From Enterobacter sp. C2 (lineage in GTDB: Bacteria; Pseudomonadota; Gammaproteobacteria; Enterobacterales; Enterobacteriaceae), in assembly GCF_019880405.1 (NCBI RefSeq), contig NZ_CP082269.1, forward strand, positions 3,720,001-3,784,000: a DNA stretch of 64,000 nt, given 5' to 3'. A program made the position numbers and the translations under genes. Numbering within the stretch: position 1 is the first letter of the stretch; each line of letters opens with the position of its first letter. The notes under the pieces are model-generated. The model saw only the letters and a list, made by a program, of their open reading frames with translations. It was not told where the DNA came from and made no database searches. Shown piece after piece: positions 27,986 to 37,385 of the stretch.

Positions 27986-28372
27986 ATGACAAAAATCATC
28001 GCGACGGAAAATGCACCGGCAGCCATTGGTCCTTACGTTCAGGCAGTCGATCTCGGCAATATGATCCTTACGTCCGGCCAGATCCCGGTCGATCCAAAAA
28101 CCGGCAGCGTGCCGGAGGATATCGCTGCCCAGGCGCGCCAGTCGCTGGATAACGTTAAGGCTATCGTGGAAGCCGCTGGCCTGAAGGTAGGCGATATTGT
28201 TAAAACCACGGTGTTCGTGAAAGATCTCAACGATTTCGCCACCGTTAACGCCACCTACGAAGCGTTCTTTAACGAGCACCAGGCTGCCTTCCCGGCGCGC
28301 TCCTGCGTAGAAGTCGCCCGACTGCCGAAAGACGTAAAGATCGAGATCGAAGCGATCGCCGTGCGCCGCTAA
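27986..28372 (+). CDS. ridA: 2-iminobutanoate/2-iminopropanoate deaminase RidA
   Basis: 128 aa from ATG 27986 (TCAGGAG upstream), E. coli length. YjgF family residues: GPYVQAVDLGNMILTSGQIP near 12-31, R in FPARSCVEV near 105, and E120 region in KIEIEAIAV. It hydrolyses reactive enamine/imine products of threonine dehydratase. A TATAAT at about 27940 and the 75-nt gap suggest its own promoter. Confidence 0.96.
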   Translation: MTKIIATENAPAAIGPYVQAVDLGNMILTSGQIPVDPKTGSVPEDIAAQARQSLDNVKAIVEAAGLKVGDIVKTTVFVKDLNDFATVNATYEAFFNEHQAAFPARSCVEVARLPKDVKIEIEAIAVRR

Positions 28373-28385
28373 TCGGCCGTGCAGC

Positions 28386-28413
28386 GCCGGGCGGCACAAA
28401 GACGCCCGGCTTT
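28386..28413 (+). terminator. Stem-loop after ridA
   Basis: GCCGGGCG (28386-28393) pairs with CGCCCGGC (28403-28410), followed by TTT. REP-like, 14 nt past the stop. Confidence 0.6.
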
Positions 28414-28444
28414 ACGCCTCTTGCTCAGCCAGAGAGGGACGTTA

Positions 28445-28897
28445 ATGGCTAAAGCACGTTTTACCGATGAGCAAATCGCCGATTTTCTTCACCAGTCGAA
28501 AAATGGCGTGCCCGACAAACAGCTGTGCGAACAGTATGGGTTCAGCTTGAGCACGCTGCGCCGCTGGCAAGCGTTACACGCTGAAGGTATCAGGCGTGAG
28601 TTAAAACAGGCAGAGGCTAACGCCGGAAAGGTATTTTTGGGCACTCTTGCTGTTGCACTCTTACTGACCTTTGCCTTCTCTAAATATATCGGTGTACTGG
28701 TCATCCCCCTGTTCCTGTTTTATTGCCTTTACTATATCCGCCGCTTTCGCACCCTGGCGGCAAAACACATTAAAGAAGAAAACACCGCCCTCGCCCGCAC
28801 TGGATTAGGGGCAAATAATGCGTTTTACCAATTCTGCTGGATCACAATCCTCCTTCTTCTCTGCGCTTGTGGATACGGCATCGTGCAGATGTTGTGA
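28445..28897 (+). CDS. Hypothetical protein: IS3-OrfA-like helix-turn-helix plus membrane segments
   Basis: 150 aa. Residues 5-43 (FTDEQIADFLHQSKNG, then LCEQYGFSLSTLRRW) look like the helix-turn-helix of IS3/IS911 OrfA transposase proteins. Residues 62-98 hold two close hydrophobic segments (VFLGTLAVALLLTFAF; IGVLVIPLFLFYCLYYI), then a basic linker and a third segment at 129-149 (FCWITILLLLCACGYG). I do not recognise a described family with this join. It lies between ridA and nrdD, where E. coli has mgtA and the tre genes. SD AGAGGGA upstream. Membrane-bound DNA-binding regulator is one reading; no function should be assumed. Confidence 0.75.
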   Translation: MAKARFTDEQIADFLHQSKNGVPDKQLCEQYGFSLSTLRRWQALHAEGIRRELKQAEANAGKVFLGTLAVALLLTFAFSKYIGVLVIPLFLFYCLYYIRRFRTLAAKHIKEENTALARTGLGANNAFYQFCWITILLLLCACGYGIVQML

Positions 28898-29025
28898 AAG
28901 GCATGCCATTAACGTCGTGCCTGCTGAGCAAAATTTACCCTTAAAAATTTACATTTCCCCCAGCGCACGCCCTCTGTACGCTCCCCTTTTTACCTTGTCC
29001 TGCGTCAATAAAATCGCAAACTTGT

Positions 29026-29039
29026 TTGATGCAAATCAC
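29026..29039 (+). promoter_or_regulatory. FNR site upstream of nrdD
   Basis: TTGATGCAAATCAC: nine of ten conserved positions of TTGAT-4-ATCAA. It overlaps the first NrdR box by 4 nt and lies about 100 nt before nrdD. Fits anaerobic activation of the class III reductase. Confidence 0.75.
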
Positions 29040-29085
29040 TATATGTAGCACTTAAAATGCCGTCCCGGCGCTACATATTGTAGTG
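29036..29085 (+). promoter_or_regulatory. Pair of NrdR boxes upstream of nrdD
   Basis: Box 1 TCACTATATGTAGCAC (29036-29051) and box 2 GCTACATATTGTAGTG (29070-29085), starts 34 bp apart, about three helical turns, as NrdR needs for paired binding. Indicates dATP/ATP-dependent repression of nrdDG. Confidence 0.8.
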
Positions 29086-29138
29086 ATCGTCTACTATTCC
29101 AACAACGCCGTGGATAACCGTTTAACTATGGAGAGATC

Positions 29139-31277
29139 ATGACCCCGCATGTGATGAAGCGAGATGGCTGTAAGGTACAGTTCAAATCAGAGCGTATTCA
29201 GGAAGCAATTCTGCGTGCCGCCGCTGCGGCGGGCGTTGATGATGCCGACTATTGCGCTACCGTCGCAGAGGTGGTCAGACAGCAGATGCAGGCGCGATCG
29301 CAGGTAGACATCAGTGAGATCCAGACCGCAGTGGAAAACCAGCTGATGGCTGGCCCCTACAAGCAGCTGGCGCGGGCCTATATTGAGTATCGCCACGACC
29401 GCGATATCTCCCGCGAGAAGCGCGGCCGCCTGAATCAGGAGATCCGTGGCCTGGTAGAGCAGACCAACTCCGCCCTGCTCAATGAGAATGCCAACAAAGA
29501 CAGCAAGGTGATCCCGACCCAGCGCGACCTGCTGGCGGGCATCGTTGCCAAGCACTACGCTCGTCAGCACCTGCTGCCGCGCGACGTGGTGCTGGCCCAC
29601 GAGCGCGGGGATATCCACTACCACGATCTCGACTACTCGCCCTTCTTCCCGATGTTTAACTGCATGCTTATCGACCTGAAGGGGATGCTGACCCAGGGCT
29701 TCAAAATGGGCAACGCCGAGATCGAACCGCCGAAATCTATCTCTACCGCCACGGCGGTCACCGCACAGATCATCGCCCAGGTGGCGAGCCACATCTACGG
29801 CGGCACCACCATCAACCGTATCGATGAGGTACTGGCTCCGTTCGTGACTGCCAGCTTCGACAAGCACCGCAAAACGGCGGCGGAGTGGCAGATCCCGGAT
29901 GCCGACGGCTACGCCCGCTCGCGCACCGAGAAAGAGTGCTACGACGCCTTCCAGTCGCTGGAGTACGAGGTCAATACCCTGCACACCGCCAACGGCCAGA
30001 CGCCGTTCGTCACCTTTGGCTTCGGGCTGGGTACAAGCTGGGAGTCACGCCTGATCCAGCAGTCGATTCTGCGCAACCGCATTGCCGGCCTCGGTAAAAA
30101 CCGCAAAACGGCGGTATTCCCGAAGCTGGTGTTCGCCATCCGCGACGGGCTGAACCATAAGCCTGGGGATGCCAACTACGATATCAAGCAGCTGGCGCTG
30201 GAGTGTGCAAGCAAGCGCATGTACCCGGATATCCTTAACTACGATCAGGTGGTGAAGGTGACCGGCTCCTTTAAAACCCCGATGGGCTGCCGCAGCTTCC
30301 TCGGCGTGTATGAAGATGAGAACGGGGAACAGATCCACGACGGACGTAATAACCTTGGCGTCATCAGCCTGAACCTGCCGCGCATTGCGCTGGAGGCAAA
30401 AGGCAACGAGGCGGCGTTCTGGACGCTGCTCGACGAGCGCCTGGCGCTGGCCCGCAAGGCCCTGATGACCCGTATCGCCCGCCTCGAAGGGGTGAAAGCC
30501 CGCGTGGCCCCTATTCTCTACATGGAGGGGGCCTGCGGCGTGCGGCTGAAGGCCGACGATGAGATCTCCTCCATCTTTAAAAACGGTCGCGCCTCGATCT
30601 CGCTGGGTTATATCGGCATTCACGAAACCATTAACGCCCTGTTTGGCGAGACGCACATGTACGACAGCGAGGCCCTGCGTGCCAAAGGCATCGCCATTGT
30701 CGAGCGGATGCGCCAGGCGGTAGACCAGTGGAAAGAGGAGACCGGGTACGGCTTCAGCCTCTACAGCACGCCGAGTGAAAACCTCTGCGACCGCTTCTGC
30801 CGTCTCGATACCGCCGAGTTCGGCGTAGTGCCGGGCGTCACCGACAAGGGCTACTACACCAATAGCTTCCATCTCGACGTTGAGAAGAAGGTTAACCCTT
30901 ACGACAAGATAGATTTCGAAGCGCCCTACCCACCGTTAGCCAACGGCGGCTTCATCTGTTACGGCGAGTATCCCAACATCCAGCACAACCTGAAGGCGCT
31001 GGAGGATGTCTGGGATTACAGCTATCAGCACGTGCCCTACTACGGCACCAATACGCCCATCGATGAGTGCTACGAGTGCGGCTTTACCGGCGAGTTCGAG
31101 TGCACCAGCAAAGGCTTTACCTGCCCGAAATGCGGCAACCATGACGCCGCCCGCGTCTCGGTAACCCGCCGCGTCTGCGGCTATTTAGGCAGCCCGGACG
31201 CGCGCCCGTTCAACGCCGGCAAACAGGAAGAGGTGAAGCGCCGCGTCAAGCATTTGGGTAACGGGCAGATTGGGTAA
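29139..31277 (+). CDS. nrdD: Anaerobic (class III) ribonucleoside-triphosphate reductase
   Basis: 712 aa, E. coli length. An ATP-cone (MTPHVMKRDGCKVQFKSERI) opens the protein. Active-site cysteines lie in the barrel; the zinc site is CYECGF with CPKCGNHD near 644-670. The glycyl radical segment RRVCGYLGSPDARPFN near 680-695 carries the radical Gly. It makes dNTPs without oxygen, using formate, after activation by NrdG. FNR and NrdR sites precede it; the stop overlaps the nrdG start. Confidence 0.98.
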   Translation: MTPHVMKRDGCKVQFKSERIQEAILRAAAAAGVDDADYCATVAEVVRQQMQARSQVDISEIQTAVENQLMAGPYKQLARAYIEYRHDRDISREKRGRLNQEIRGLVEQTNSALLNENANKDSKVIPTQRDLLAGIVAKHYARQHLLPRDVVLAHERGDIHYHDLDYSPFFPMFNCMLIDLKGMLTQGFKMGNAEIEPPKSISTATAVTAQIIAQVASHIYGGTTINRIDEVLAPFVTASFDKHRKTAAEWQIPDADGYARSRTEKECYDAFQSLEYEVNTLHTANGQTPFVTFGFGLGTSWESRLIQQSILRNRIAGLGKNRKTAVFPKLVFAIRDGLNHKPGDANYDIKQLALECASKRMYPDILNYDQVVKVTGSFKTPMGCRSFLGVYEDENGEQIHDGRNNLGVISLNLPRIALEAKGNEAAFWTLLDERLALARKALMTRIARLEGVKARVAPILYMEGACGVRLKADDEISSIFKNGRASISLGYIGIHETINALFGETHMYDSEALRAKGIAIVERMRQAVDQWKEETGYGFSLYSTPSENLCDRFCRLDTAEFGVVPGVTDKGYYTNSFHLDVEKKVNPYDKIDFEAPYPPLANGGFICYGEYPNIQHNLKALEDVWDYSYQHVPYYGTNTPIDECYECGFTGEFECTSKGFTCPKCGNHDAARVSVTRRVCGYLGSPDARPFNAGKQEEVKRRVKHLGNGQIG

Positions 31278-31741
31278 TGCGGTATCACCAATATTACCCG
31301 GTCGACATCGTCAACGGCCCCGGCACGCGCTGCACGCTATTCGTTTCGGGGTGCATACACGAATGTCCCGGCTGCTATAACAAAAGCACCTGGCGGCTCA
31401 ACTCGGGCAAGCCCTTTACCGCCGAGATGGCAGATCGCATCGTTAACGATCTCAACGATACGCGGATCAAACGCCAGGGCATTTCGCTCTCCGGCGGCGA
31501 TCCGCTCCATCCGCAAAACGTGCCGGATATCCTCCGGCTGGTACAGCGCATCCGTGCCGAATGCCCCGGAAAGGATATCTGGGTCTGGACCGGCTATAAA
31601 CTGGATGAGCTAAGCCGCGACCAGCTGGCCGTCGTCGATCTGATTAACGTGCTTATCGACGGTAAGTTTGTCCAGGATCTGAAGGATCCTATGCTGATCT
31701 GGCGCGGCAGCAGCAATCAGGTTGTCCACTACCTGCGCTAG
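31277..31741 (+). CDS. nrdG: Anaerobic ribonucleotide reductase activating protein
   Basis: 154 aa, E. coli length. Radical SAM cluster motif CX3CX2C at C26, C30, C33 (GCIHECPGCYN) and SGGDP near 74-78. It uses S-adenosylmethionine and a 4Fe-4S cluster to form the glycyl radical on NrdD. Starts in the TAATG overlap with nrdD. Confidence 0.97.
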   Translation: MRYHQYYPVDIVNGPGTRCTLFVSGCIHECPGCYNKSTWRLNSGKPFTAEMADRIVNDLNDTRIKRQGISLSGGDPLHPQNVPDILRLVQRIRAECPGKDIWVWTGYKLDELSRDQLAVVDLINVLIDGKFVQDLKDPMLIWRGSSNQVVHYLR

Positions 31742-31757
31742 TCTGGCGCAGGCTTTT
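31732..31757 (+). terminator. nrdG terminator
   Basis: CCTGCGC (31732-31738) and GCGCAGG (31746-31752) with CTTTT after. The left arm lies in the last codons of nrdG, so the stop codon is in the loop. Confidence 0.65.
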
Positions 31758-31881
31758 ATTAAATCATTTCTCTTCATTGCCGATAACTTTTCTGTCTCGT
31801 TTACCCAACGCAGATGTATTCACCTCCCTTGGGGGCACTGTTCCCCTGTCTTCTGCACAGCATATTTTTTCGGAGATGATG

Positions 31882-32310
31882 ATGAATGGCATAGATAAAA
31901 TAAGCGCCGTCAGTGCGCAGGGTGATTCGCATTTATCTAACGGCGATAACCCATCTACTCTGCTAAATAACAGCAAATTAGCAGAGATTAATAGCGATAA
32001 TAATACGACAAATTCTGACGACAGCAGCACGAAGATTACGCTCACGTCTAAAACGCAGGATGAGATCGATAAACAGCAGCAGATAAAAAAAGAGGAGATA
32101 AAGAAGACCGACTATACGATGGAATTAACCGGTATTCCGCTGTATGGCGGGCGTCTCGTTTCAATTACTAAATACCCAAACGGCAGCGAAGAAATAATTG
32201 ATACCCTGTCCGGGCAGCGAATAACGCGGCAGGATCTGCAGCAGGTTATTTCCCCGGCGGAGGTAAAGGTAGTCGAAGCCAGGCATAATCCTGATGGCGG
32301 GGTGGAATAG
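31882..32310 (+). CDS. Small hypothetical protein
   Basis: 142 aa from ATG 31882; GGAG at 31872-31875 fits this ATG better than the overlapping ATGs at 31876 and 31879 or a distant one at 31777. Not recognised. The first 60 residues are polar, rich in Ser, Asn and Asp (NSDNNTTNSDDSSTK). A charged Lys/Glu/Gln stretch follows, then a folded-looking part with GIPLYGGRLVSITKYPNG. No signal peptide or membrane segment. Less GC-rich than its neighbours, so it may be a local acquisition between nrdG and cybC. Confidence 0.55.
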   Translation: MNGIDKISAVSAQGDSHLSNGDNPSTLLNNSKLAEINSDNNTTNSDDSSTKITLTSKTQDEIDKQQQIKKEEIKKTDYTMELTGIPLYGGRLVSITKYPNGSEEIIDTLSGQRITRQDLQQVISPAEVKVVEARHNPDGGVE

Positions 32311-32317
32311 ATAGATC

Positions 32318-32344
32318 CGGCGGGAGGTGACTCCCGCCGTTATA
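32318..32344. terminator. Bidirectional terminator between the small gene and cybC
   Basis: CGGCGGGAG-GTGA-CTCCCGCCG (32318-32339) followed by TTATATT on the plus strand; the cybC stop lies right after. Confidence 0.65.
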
Positions 32345-32734
32345 TTAGCGGAACTTTTTATGATAAGTATTGCGAGTGGTTTTAAACTCTTCCGCTGCCG
32401 CCTGCGCCTCTTTCACCTTACCCGCGTTGGCAAGTTCTAGCGCACCGTCAATCTGACCAACCAGAATATCAAACCCGTGGCGGAACTCCTTCATCTCCGG
32501 GCTGTCTGGCGCTTTGTTTTCCATCTTCGGCGGGGTCGCTTTCTGGGCGTCCAGCGCGGCGGTACGCATTTTGGTTAATGCGTCCTTCATCTCCGCCGCA
32601 TCACTGGTTTTCTGTACCACTTTCAAATTATCGTTGAGGGTCTCCATATCCTCTTCCAGATCTGCCGCAAACGCGGCAGAAGAGGCCAGAACGAAAGAGG
32701 AGACTGCTAACATCGCTAACAACGTTTTCCGCAT
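32345..32734 (-). CDS. cybC: Soluble cytochrome b562
   Basis: 129 aa. Sec signal peptide 1-23 ([19 protein letters not shown]), mature four-helix bundle of 106 residues. The heme ligands M7 and H102 (mature numbering) of E. coli b562 are kept, in LEEDMETL and NTYHKKFR. Periplasmic electron carrier of uncertain partner. Transcribed in the same direction as and just downstream of pmbA. Confidence 0.96.
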   Translation of the reverse strand: MRKTLLAMLAVSSFVLASSAAFAADLEEDMETLNDNLKVVQKTSDAAEMKDALTKMRTAALDAQKATPPKMENKAPDSPEMKEFRHGFDILVGQIDGALELANAGKVKEAQAAAEEFKTTRNTYHKKFR

Positions 32735-32767
32735 TGCTCATGTCCTTTTATTATTGTTAAAAATGGC

Positions 32768-34120
32768 TTACTGCCCGGCGATCTTCATCTCCGGCAGCAG
32801 CACTGAACCACACTGTATATTACTGCGTGTTTCAATATCGTCACCAATGGTCACCATATTGCGCCACATCTCTTTGAGGTTGCCGGCGATGGTAATTTCG
32901 CTCACCGGGTACTGAATTTCACCGTTCTCTACCCAGAATCCTGCCGCGCCGCGGGAGTAGTCGCCGGTAATACCGCTCACGCCCTGGCCCATCAGCTCGG
33001 TCACCACCAGCCCGGTGCCCATCTCTTTCAGCATCTGCTCAAAGCTAAGGCCCTGCCCGTTAATACGCCAGTTATGGATGCCGCCCGCGTGACCGGTGCT
33101 TTTCAGCCCCAGCTTGCGTGCGGAGTAGCTGGTCAGCAGCCACTGGGTCAGGATGCCATCCTTGATGATGTCCCGGCGTTCGGTACGTACCCCTTCGCTG
33201 TCGAACGGCGTTGAGGCCAGCCCTTTCAGCAGGTGCGGGTGCTCCTCAATGGTCAGCCACTCCGGCAGGATCTGCTTGCCGAGGGAGTCCAGCAGGAAAG
33301 TAGATTTACGGTAAACCGCGCCGCCAGCAATCGCCCCGACGAGATGGCCAAACAGCCCGGTGGCCACTTCGTTAGCGAAGATCACCGGTGCTTTCATGGT
33401 AGAGAGCTTGCGCGGCGCCAGACGTGCCAGGGTGCGTCTCGCGCACTCGTCTCCCACCCACTCCGGCGACTTGAGATCCCCCAGCGCCCGGCCCATGGTG
33501 TAGGCGTAGTCGCGCTCCATGTCGCCATTCTCTTCAGCAATCACGCAGCTGGAGAGCGAGTGACGGCTGGAGCAGTAGCTTTGCAGCATGCCGTGGCTAT
33601 TGCCGAAGACTTTAATCCCGTAGTGGCTGTTGAAGCTGCCGCCTTCGGTGTTGGTGATGCGCTTGTCCGCCTTCAGCGACGCCTGCTCGGCGCGGGCAGC
33701 CAGCTCAATGGCCTGATCCGGCGTAACCTCTGCCGGGTGGAAGAGGTCCAGATCCGGAGCCTCAAACGCCAGCAGATCGCGGTCCGCAACGCCAGCAAAC
33801 GGATCCGGCGAGGTGTAGCGGGCAATATCCAGCGCCGCCTGCACGGTGCGGGCGATAGCGTCCGGACTCAGGTCGGTGGACGAGGCGCTGCCCTTGCGGT
33901 TTTGATGATAAACGGTGATGCCCAGTGCGCCATCGCTATTGAATTCAACGTTCTCCACCTCACCGTAGCGGGTGCTGACGCTAATACCGGTAGTCTTTGA
34001 TACCGCCACTTCTGCGCCGTCTGATTTACCTGCGGCTAAGCCCAGGGCGGTGGAGACGGCTTCTTCCAGTGCTTTGCGTTGCTCTGCAACTTGTGTGATT
34101 ACTTTCATCGCCAATGCCAT
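32768..34120 (-). CDS. pmbA: Metalloprotease subunit PmbA (TldE)
   Basis: 450 aa, starting [16 protein letters not shown] as in E. coli. It is the non-catalytic partner of TldD, without the HEXXXH of TldD; conserved [20 protein letters not shown] and the C-terminal [17 protein letters not shown] are seen. The TldD/E complex processes unfolded peptides such as microcin B17 and CcdA. Divergent from darP. Confidence 0.97.
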   Translation of the reverse strand: MALAMKVITQVAEQRKALEEAVSTALGLAAGKSDGAEVAVSKTTGISVSTRYGEVENVEFNSDGALGITVYHQNRKGSASSTDLSPDAIARTVQAALDIARYTSPDPFAGVADRDLLAFEAPDLDLFHPAEVTPDQAIELAARAEQASLKADKRITNTEGGSFNSHYGIKVFGNSHGMLQSYCSSRHSLSSCVIAEENGDMERDYAYTMGRALGDLKSPEWVGDECARRTLARLAPRKLSTMKAPVIFANEVATGLFGHLVGAIAGGAVYRKSTFLLDSLGKQILPEWLTIEEHPHLLKGLASTPFDSEGVRTERRDIIKDGILTQWLLTSYSARKLGLKSTGHAGGIHNWRINGQGLSFEQMLKEMGTGLVVTELMGQGVSGITGDYSRGAAGFWVENGEIQYPVSEITIAGNLKEMWRNMVTIGDDIETRSNIQCGSVLLPEMKIAGQ

Positions 34121-34214
34121 AATGTAAGGGGAGTTTTAAAGAAGTCTAACAGAGAACCCATTCTCAGTGTGCTCCCAGGGTGTTAGTATTAGCCTCTTTT
34201 TTAAGGAGCCTGAG

Positions 34215-34766
34215 ATGACCAAGCAGCCCGATGACTGGCTCGACGACGTACCCGGTGATGATATCAACGATGAAGATGATGAGATCATCTGGGTCAGTAA
34301 AAGTGAAATTAAGCGCGATGCGGAAGAGTTAAAACGCCTCGGCGCAGAGATGGTAGACCTGGGCAAGAACGCCCTTGATAAGATCCCGCTGGATGACGAT
34401 CTGCGCGCGGCCATTGAGCTGGCGCAGCGTATCAAGAAAGAGGGCCGCCGCCGCCAGATGCAGCTGATTGGCAAACTGCTGCGCCAGCGCGACGTCGATC
34501 CGATTCGCCAGGCGCTGGACAAGCTGAAAAACCGCCATAACCAGCAGGTGGCGTTCTTCCACAAGCTGGAGCACATTCGCGATCGCCTGATCGCCGAGGG
34601 TGATGACGCGGTGCCGGACGTATTAAATCTGTGGCCGAACGCTGACCGTCAGCAGCTGCGTTCGCTGATCCGTAACGCGCAGAAAGAGCGCGACGGCAAC
34701 AAGCCGCCGAAGTCCGCGCGTCTGATCTTCCAGTATCTGCGCGAGCTGTCGGAAGCCGAAGAGTAA
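34215..34766 (+). CDS. darP: Dual-action ribosomal maturation protein DarP (YjgA)
   Basis: 183 aa from ATG 34215 (AAGGAGCC upstream). Acidic N-terminus ([18 protein letters not shown]), then long basic helices ([20 protein letters not shown]). It associates with late 50S assembly intermediates. E. coli length and position opposite pmbA. Confidence 0.95.
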   Translation: MTKQPDDWLDDVPGDDINDEDDEIIWVSKSEIKRDAEELKRLGAEMVDLGKNALDKIPLDDDLRAAIELAQRIKKEGRRRQMQLIGKLLRQRDVDPIRQALDKLKNRHNQQVAFFHKLEHIRDRLIAEGDDAVPDVLNLWPNADRQQLRSLIRNAQKERDGNKPPKSARLIFQYLRELSEAEE

Positions 34767-34775
34767 TTTGTAAAC

Positions 34776-34806
34776 GCCGGGTGGCGCTAATGCTTACCCG
34801 GCCTAC
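34776..34806. repeat. REP element between darP and mpl
   Basis: GCCGGGTGGCGCTAATGCTT then ACCCGGC followed by CTAC. It is the reverse-orientation relative of the copy after pepA and lies between two convergent genes. Confidence 0.7.
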
Positions 34807-34811
34807 AACGC

Positions 34812-36170
34812 TTATTTCTGCGCTAACCTGTCCAGCAGCTTCTGGTGGATGCCACCGAAGCCGCCGTTGCTCATCACCAGAATGTGATCTCCCGGCTGGG
34901 CGGTTTTCACGATCATATCCGTCAGCGCATCGACATCCACATGCCAATGGGCAGGCTGCACGCAGGCCTCCGCCACTTCCGATACCTGCCAGGGAATATG
35001 CTGCGGCTGCAGCAGGAAGACCTCATCGGCCCGGCCCAGCGACGGAGCCAGATCGTCCTTGCAGAGACCCATCTTCATGGTGTTCGAGCGTGGCTCCAGC
35101 ACCGCAATAATGCGCGCCGTGCCGCCGACCTTGCCACGCAGCGCGGCGAGGGTAGCCAGAATCGCGGTCGGGTGGTGGGCGAAGTCATCGTAGACGCTGA
35201 CGCCGTTGGCGGTGCCGCGCAGCTCCAGGCGGCGGCGGGCGTTGACGAACGTGCCGAGGGCGTTAGCCGCATCCGCAGGCGTGACGCCGACATGGCGGGC
35301 GGCGGCAATCGCCATCAGGCCGTTGTGCATGTTGTGCTCGCCCACCAGATCCCACTTCACCTGGCCCACACACTCGCCGTCCAGCAGCACTTCCCACTGC
35401 GAGGCGTCCGTGGTGAGCTTTTTCGCCTGCCAGTGGCCCTGCTCGCCCACCAGCTCCTGCTCACTCCAGCAGCCCATCGCCATCACCTGCTTCAGATTGA
35501 TGTCGTTCTCCGGCAGGATGATCTTGCCCTGCCCCGGCACGATACGCACCAGGTGGTGGAACTGCTTCTGAATCGCCTTCAGATCGTCAAAGATGTCGGC
35601 ATGATCGAACTCAAGGTTGTTGAGGATCAGCGTGCGCGGCGCGTAGTGTACGAACTTGGAGCGCTTATCGAAGAACGCGCAGTCATACTCGTCGGCCTCA
35701 ATCACAAAGAACGGGCTGTCACCCAGGCGCGCGGAGACGTCGAAGTTGCCCGGCACGCCGCCAATCACAAAGCCAGGCTTGTAGCCGCAGGCTTCGAGGA
35801 TCCAGGTCGCCATGCCCGCCGTGGTGGTTTTTCCGTGGGTACCGGCCACCGCCAGCACCCAGCGGTCGCGCAGCACAAAGTCGTGCAGCCACTGCGGGCC
35901 GGACATATAGGGAATGCTCTTCTCCAGCACTGCCTCAACGCACGGATTGCCCCGCGTCATGGCATTACCAATAATCACCAGATCCGGGGCCGGATCGAGC
36001 TGGCTGGCGTCGTAGCCCTGGATTAAAGCGATGCCCTGCTTCTCCAGCAGGGTGCTCATCGGCGGATACACATTGGCGTCCGATCCCGTTACTTCATGAC
36101 CTAAAGCACGTGCCAGCAGCGCCAGCCCGCCCATGAAGGTTCCACAAATTCCTAAAATATGAATGCGCAT
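34812..36170 (-). CDS. mpl: UDP-MurNAc:tripeptide ligase Mpl
   Basis: 452 aa. Mur ligase fold: N-terminal ILGICGTFMGGLALLARALG, ATP loop VAGTHGKTTTAGM near 109-121, GEHNMHNGLMAIAAA and DDFAHHPTAI. It re-attaches the recycled tripeptide L-Ala-D-Glu-mesoDAP to UDP-MurNAc in peptidoglycan recycling. Divergent from fbp. Confidence 0.96.
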   Translation of the reverse strand: MRIHILGICGTFMGGLALLARALGHEVTGSDANVYPPMSTLLEKQGIALIQGYDASQLDPAPDLVIIGNAMTRGNPCVEAVLEKSIPYMSGPQWLHDFVLRDRWVLAVAGTHGKTTTAGMATWILEACGYKPGFVIGGVPGNFDVSARLGDSPFFVIEADEYDCAFFDKRSKFVHYAPRTLILNNLEFDHADIFDDLKAIQKQFHHLVRIVPGQGKIILPENDINLKQVMAMGCWSEQELVGEQGHWQAKKLTTDASQWEVLLDGECVGQVKWDLVGEHNMHNGLMAIAAARHVGVTPADAANALGTFVNARRRLELRGTANGVSVYDDFAHHPTAILATLAALRGKVGGTARIIAVLEPRSNTMKMGLCKDDLAPSLGRADEVFLLQPQHIPWQVSEVAEACVQPAHWHVDVDALTDMIVKTAQPGDHILVMSNGGFGGIHQKLLDRLAQK

Positions 36171-36342
36171 ACGTCGGTCCTTATTTTAACTGGCGTCCAT
36201 TTTACTCACATGTCCGGCCCAGAGAAACGCATTTAAGCGGAATCTCACTCTGGCTGGCGCGATTCACCTGTGCGCATTAATTCGGATCTTTGTTAGTATG
36301 GTTACAGTCGCTTTACTCCACATTAATTGCAGGGAAAGTGTT

Positions 36343-37341
36343 ATGAAAACGTTAGGTGAATTTATCGTTGAGAAGCAGCATGATTTCTCCCATGCCACCG
36401 GGGAACTGACCTCACTGCTGTCGGCGATAAAGCTGGGCGCCAAAATCATCCACCGCGATATTAATAAAGCGGGGCTGGTCGATATTCTGGGGGCCAGCGG
36501 GGCCGAAAACGTGCAGGGCGAGGTGCAGCAAAAACTTGATCTGTTCGCGAATGAGAAACTGAAGGCGGCGCTGCGCGCGCGGAATATCGTAGCCGGTATT
36601 GCCTCAGAAGAAGAAGATGAGATCGTTGTTTTTGATGGCTATGAGCATGCGAAGTACGTGGTGCTGATGGATCCACTGGATGGCTCCTCCAACATTGACG
36701 TTAACGTCTCTGTGGGCACCATCTTCTCTATCTACCACCGCATCACGCCGGTAGGCACTCCGGTCACCGTGGAAGACTTCCTGCAGCCGGGCAACAAGCA
36801 GGTGGCTGCGGGCTACGTGCTCTACGGCTCCTCAACCATCATGGTTTACACCACCGGCTGCGGCGTACACGCTTTCACCTACGATCCCTCCCTCGGCGTC
36901 TTCGCCCTCTGCCAGGAGCGCATGCAGTTCCCTGAGCTGGGTACGACCTACTCCATTAACGAAGGCAACTACATCAAGTTCCCGCAGGGCGTGAAGAAGT
37001 ACCTCAAGTTCTGTCAGGAAGAGGATAAGCTTACCCACCGTCCCTACACCTCTCGCTATATCGGCTCCCTGGTAGCGGACTTCCACCGTAACCTGGTGAA
37101 AGGCGGGATCTACCTCTATCCAAGTACCGCAACCCACCCGGAAGGCAAGCTGCGCCTGCTGTACGAGTGCAACCCGATGGCCTTCCTGGCCGAGCAGGCG
37201 GGCGGCAAGGCGAGCGACGGTAAAGAGCGTATTCTGGATATTATTCCGGAGTCGCTGCACCAGCGCCGTCCGTTCTTCGTGGGTACTAACGCGATGGTCG
37301 AGGACGTCGAGCGCTTTATGCGCGAGTACCCGGACGCCTAA
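36343..37341 (+). CDS. fbp: Fructose-1,6-bisphosphatase class I
   Basis: 332 aa from ATG 36343, E. coli length. Metal site ASEEEDE near 86-92 and [18 protein letters not shown] near 110-127; sugar-phosphate residues in [12 protein letters not shown] and YLYPST. Gluconeogenic enzyme in the cytosol, AMP-inhibited. Followed by a 32-bp palindrome and a convergent chemoreceptor gene. Confidence 0.97.
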   Translation: MKTLGEFIVEKQHDFSHATGELTSLLSAIKLGAKIIHRDINKAGLVDILGASGAENVQGEVQQKLDLFANEKLKAALRARNIVAGIASEEEDEIVVFDGYEHAKYVVLMDPLDGSSNIDVNVSVGTIFSIYHRITPVGTPVTVEDFLQPGNKQVAAGYVLYGSSTIMVYTTGCGVHAFTYDPSLGVFALCQERMQFPELGTTYSINEGNYIKFPQGVKKYLKFCQEEDKLTHRPYTSRYIGSLVADFHRNLVKGGIYLYPSTATHPEGKLRLLYECNPMAFLAEQAGGKASDGKERILDIIPESLHQRRPFFVGTNAMVEDVERFMREYPDA

Positions 37342-37350
37342 CGCGCAGTA

Positions 37351-37382
37351 ACGTTACCCTCTCCGGCCGGAGAGGGTAACGT
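37351..37382. terminator. 32-bp perfect palindrome between fbp and the chemoreceptor gene
   Basis: Two exact 16-bp arms (37351-37366 and 37367-37382) with no spacer, followed on the plus strand by GTTTT. It lies between convergent gene ends, so a bidirectional terminator is likely. Confidence 0.65.
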
Positions 37383-37385
37383 GTT

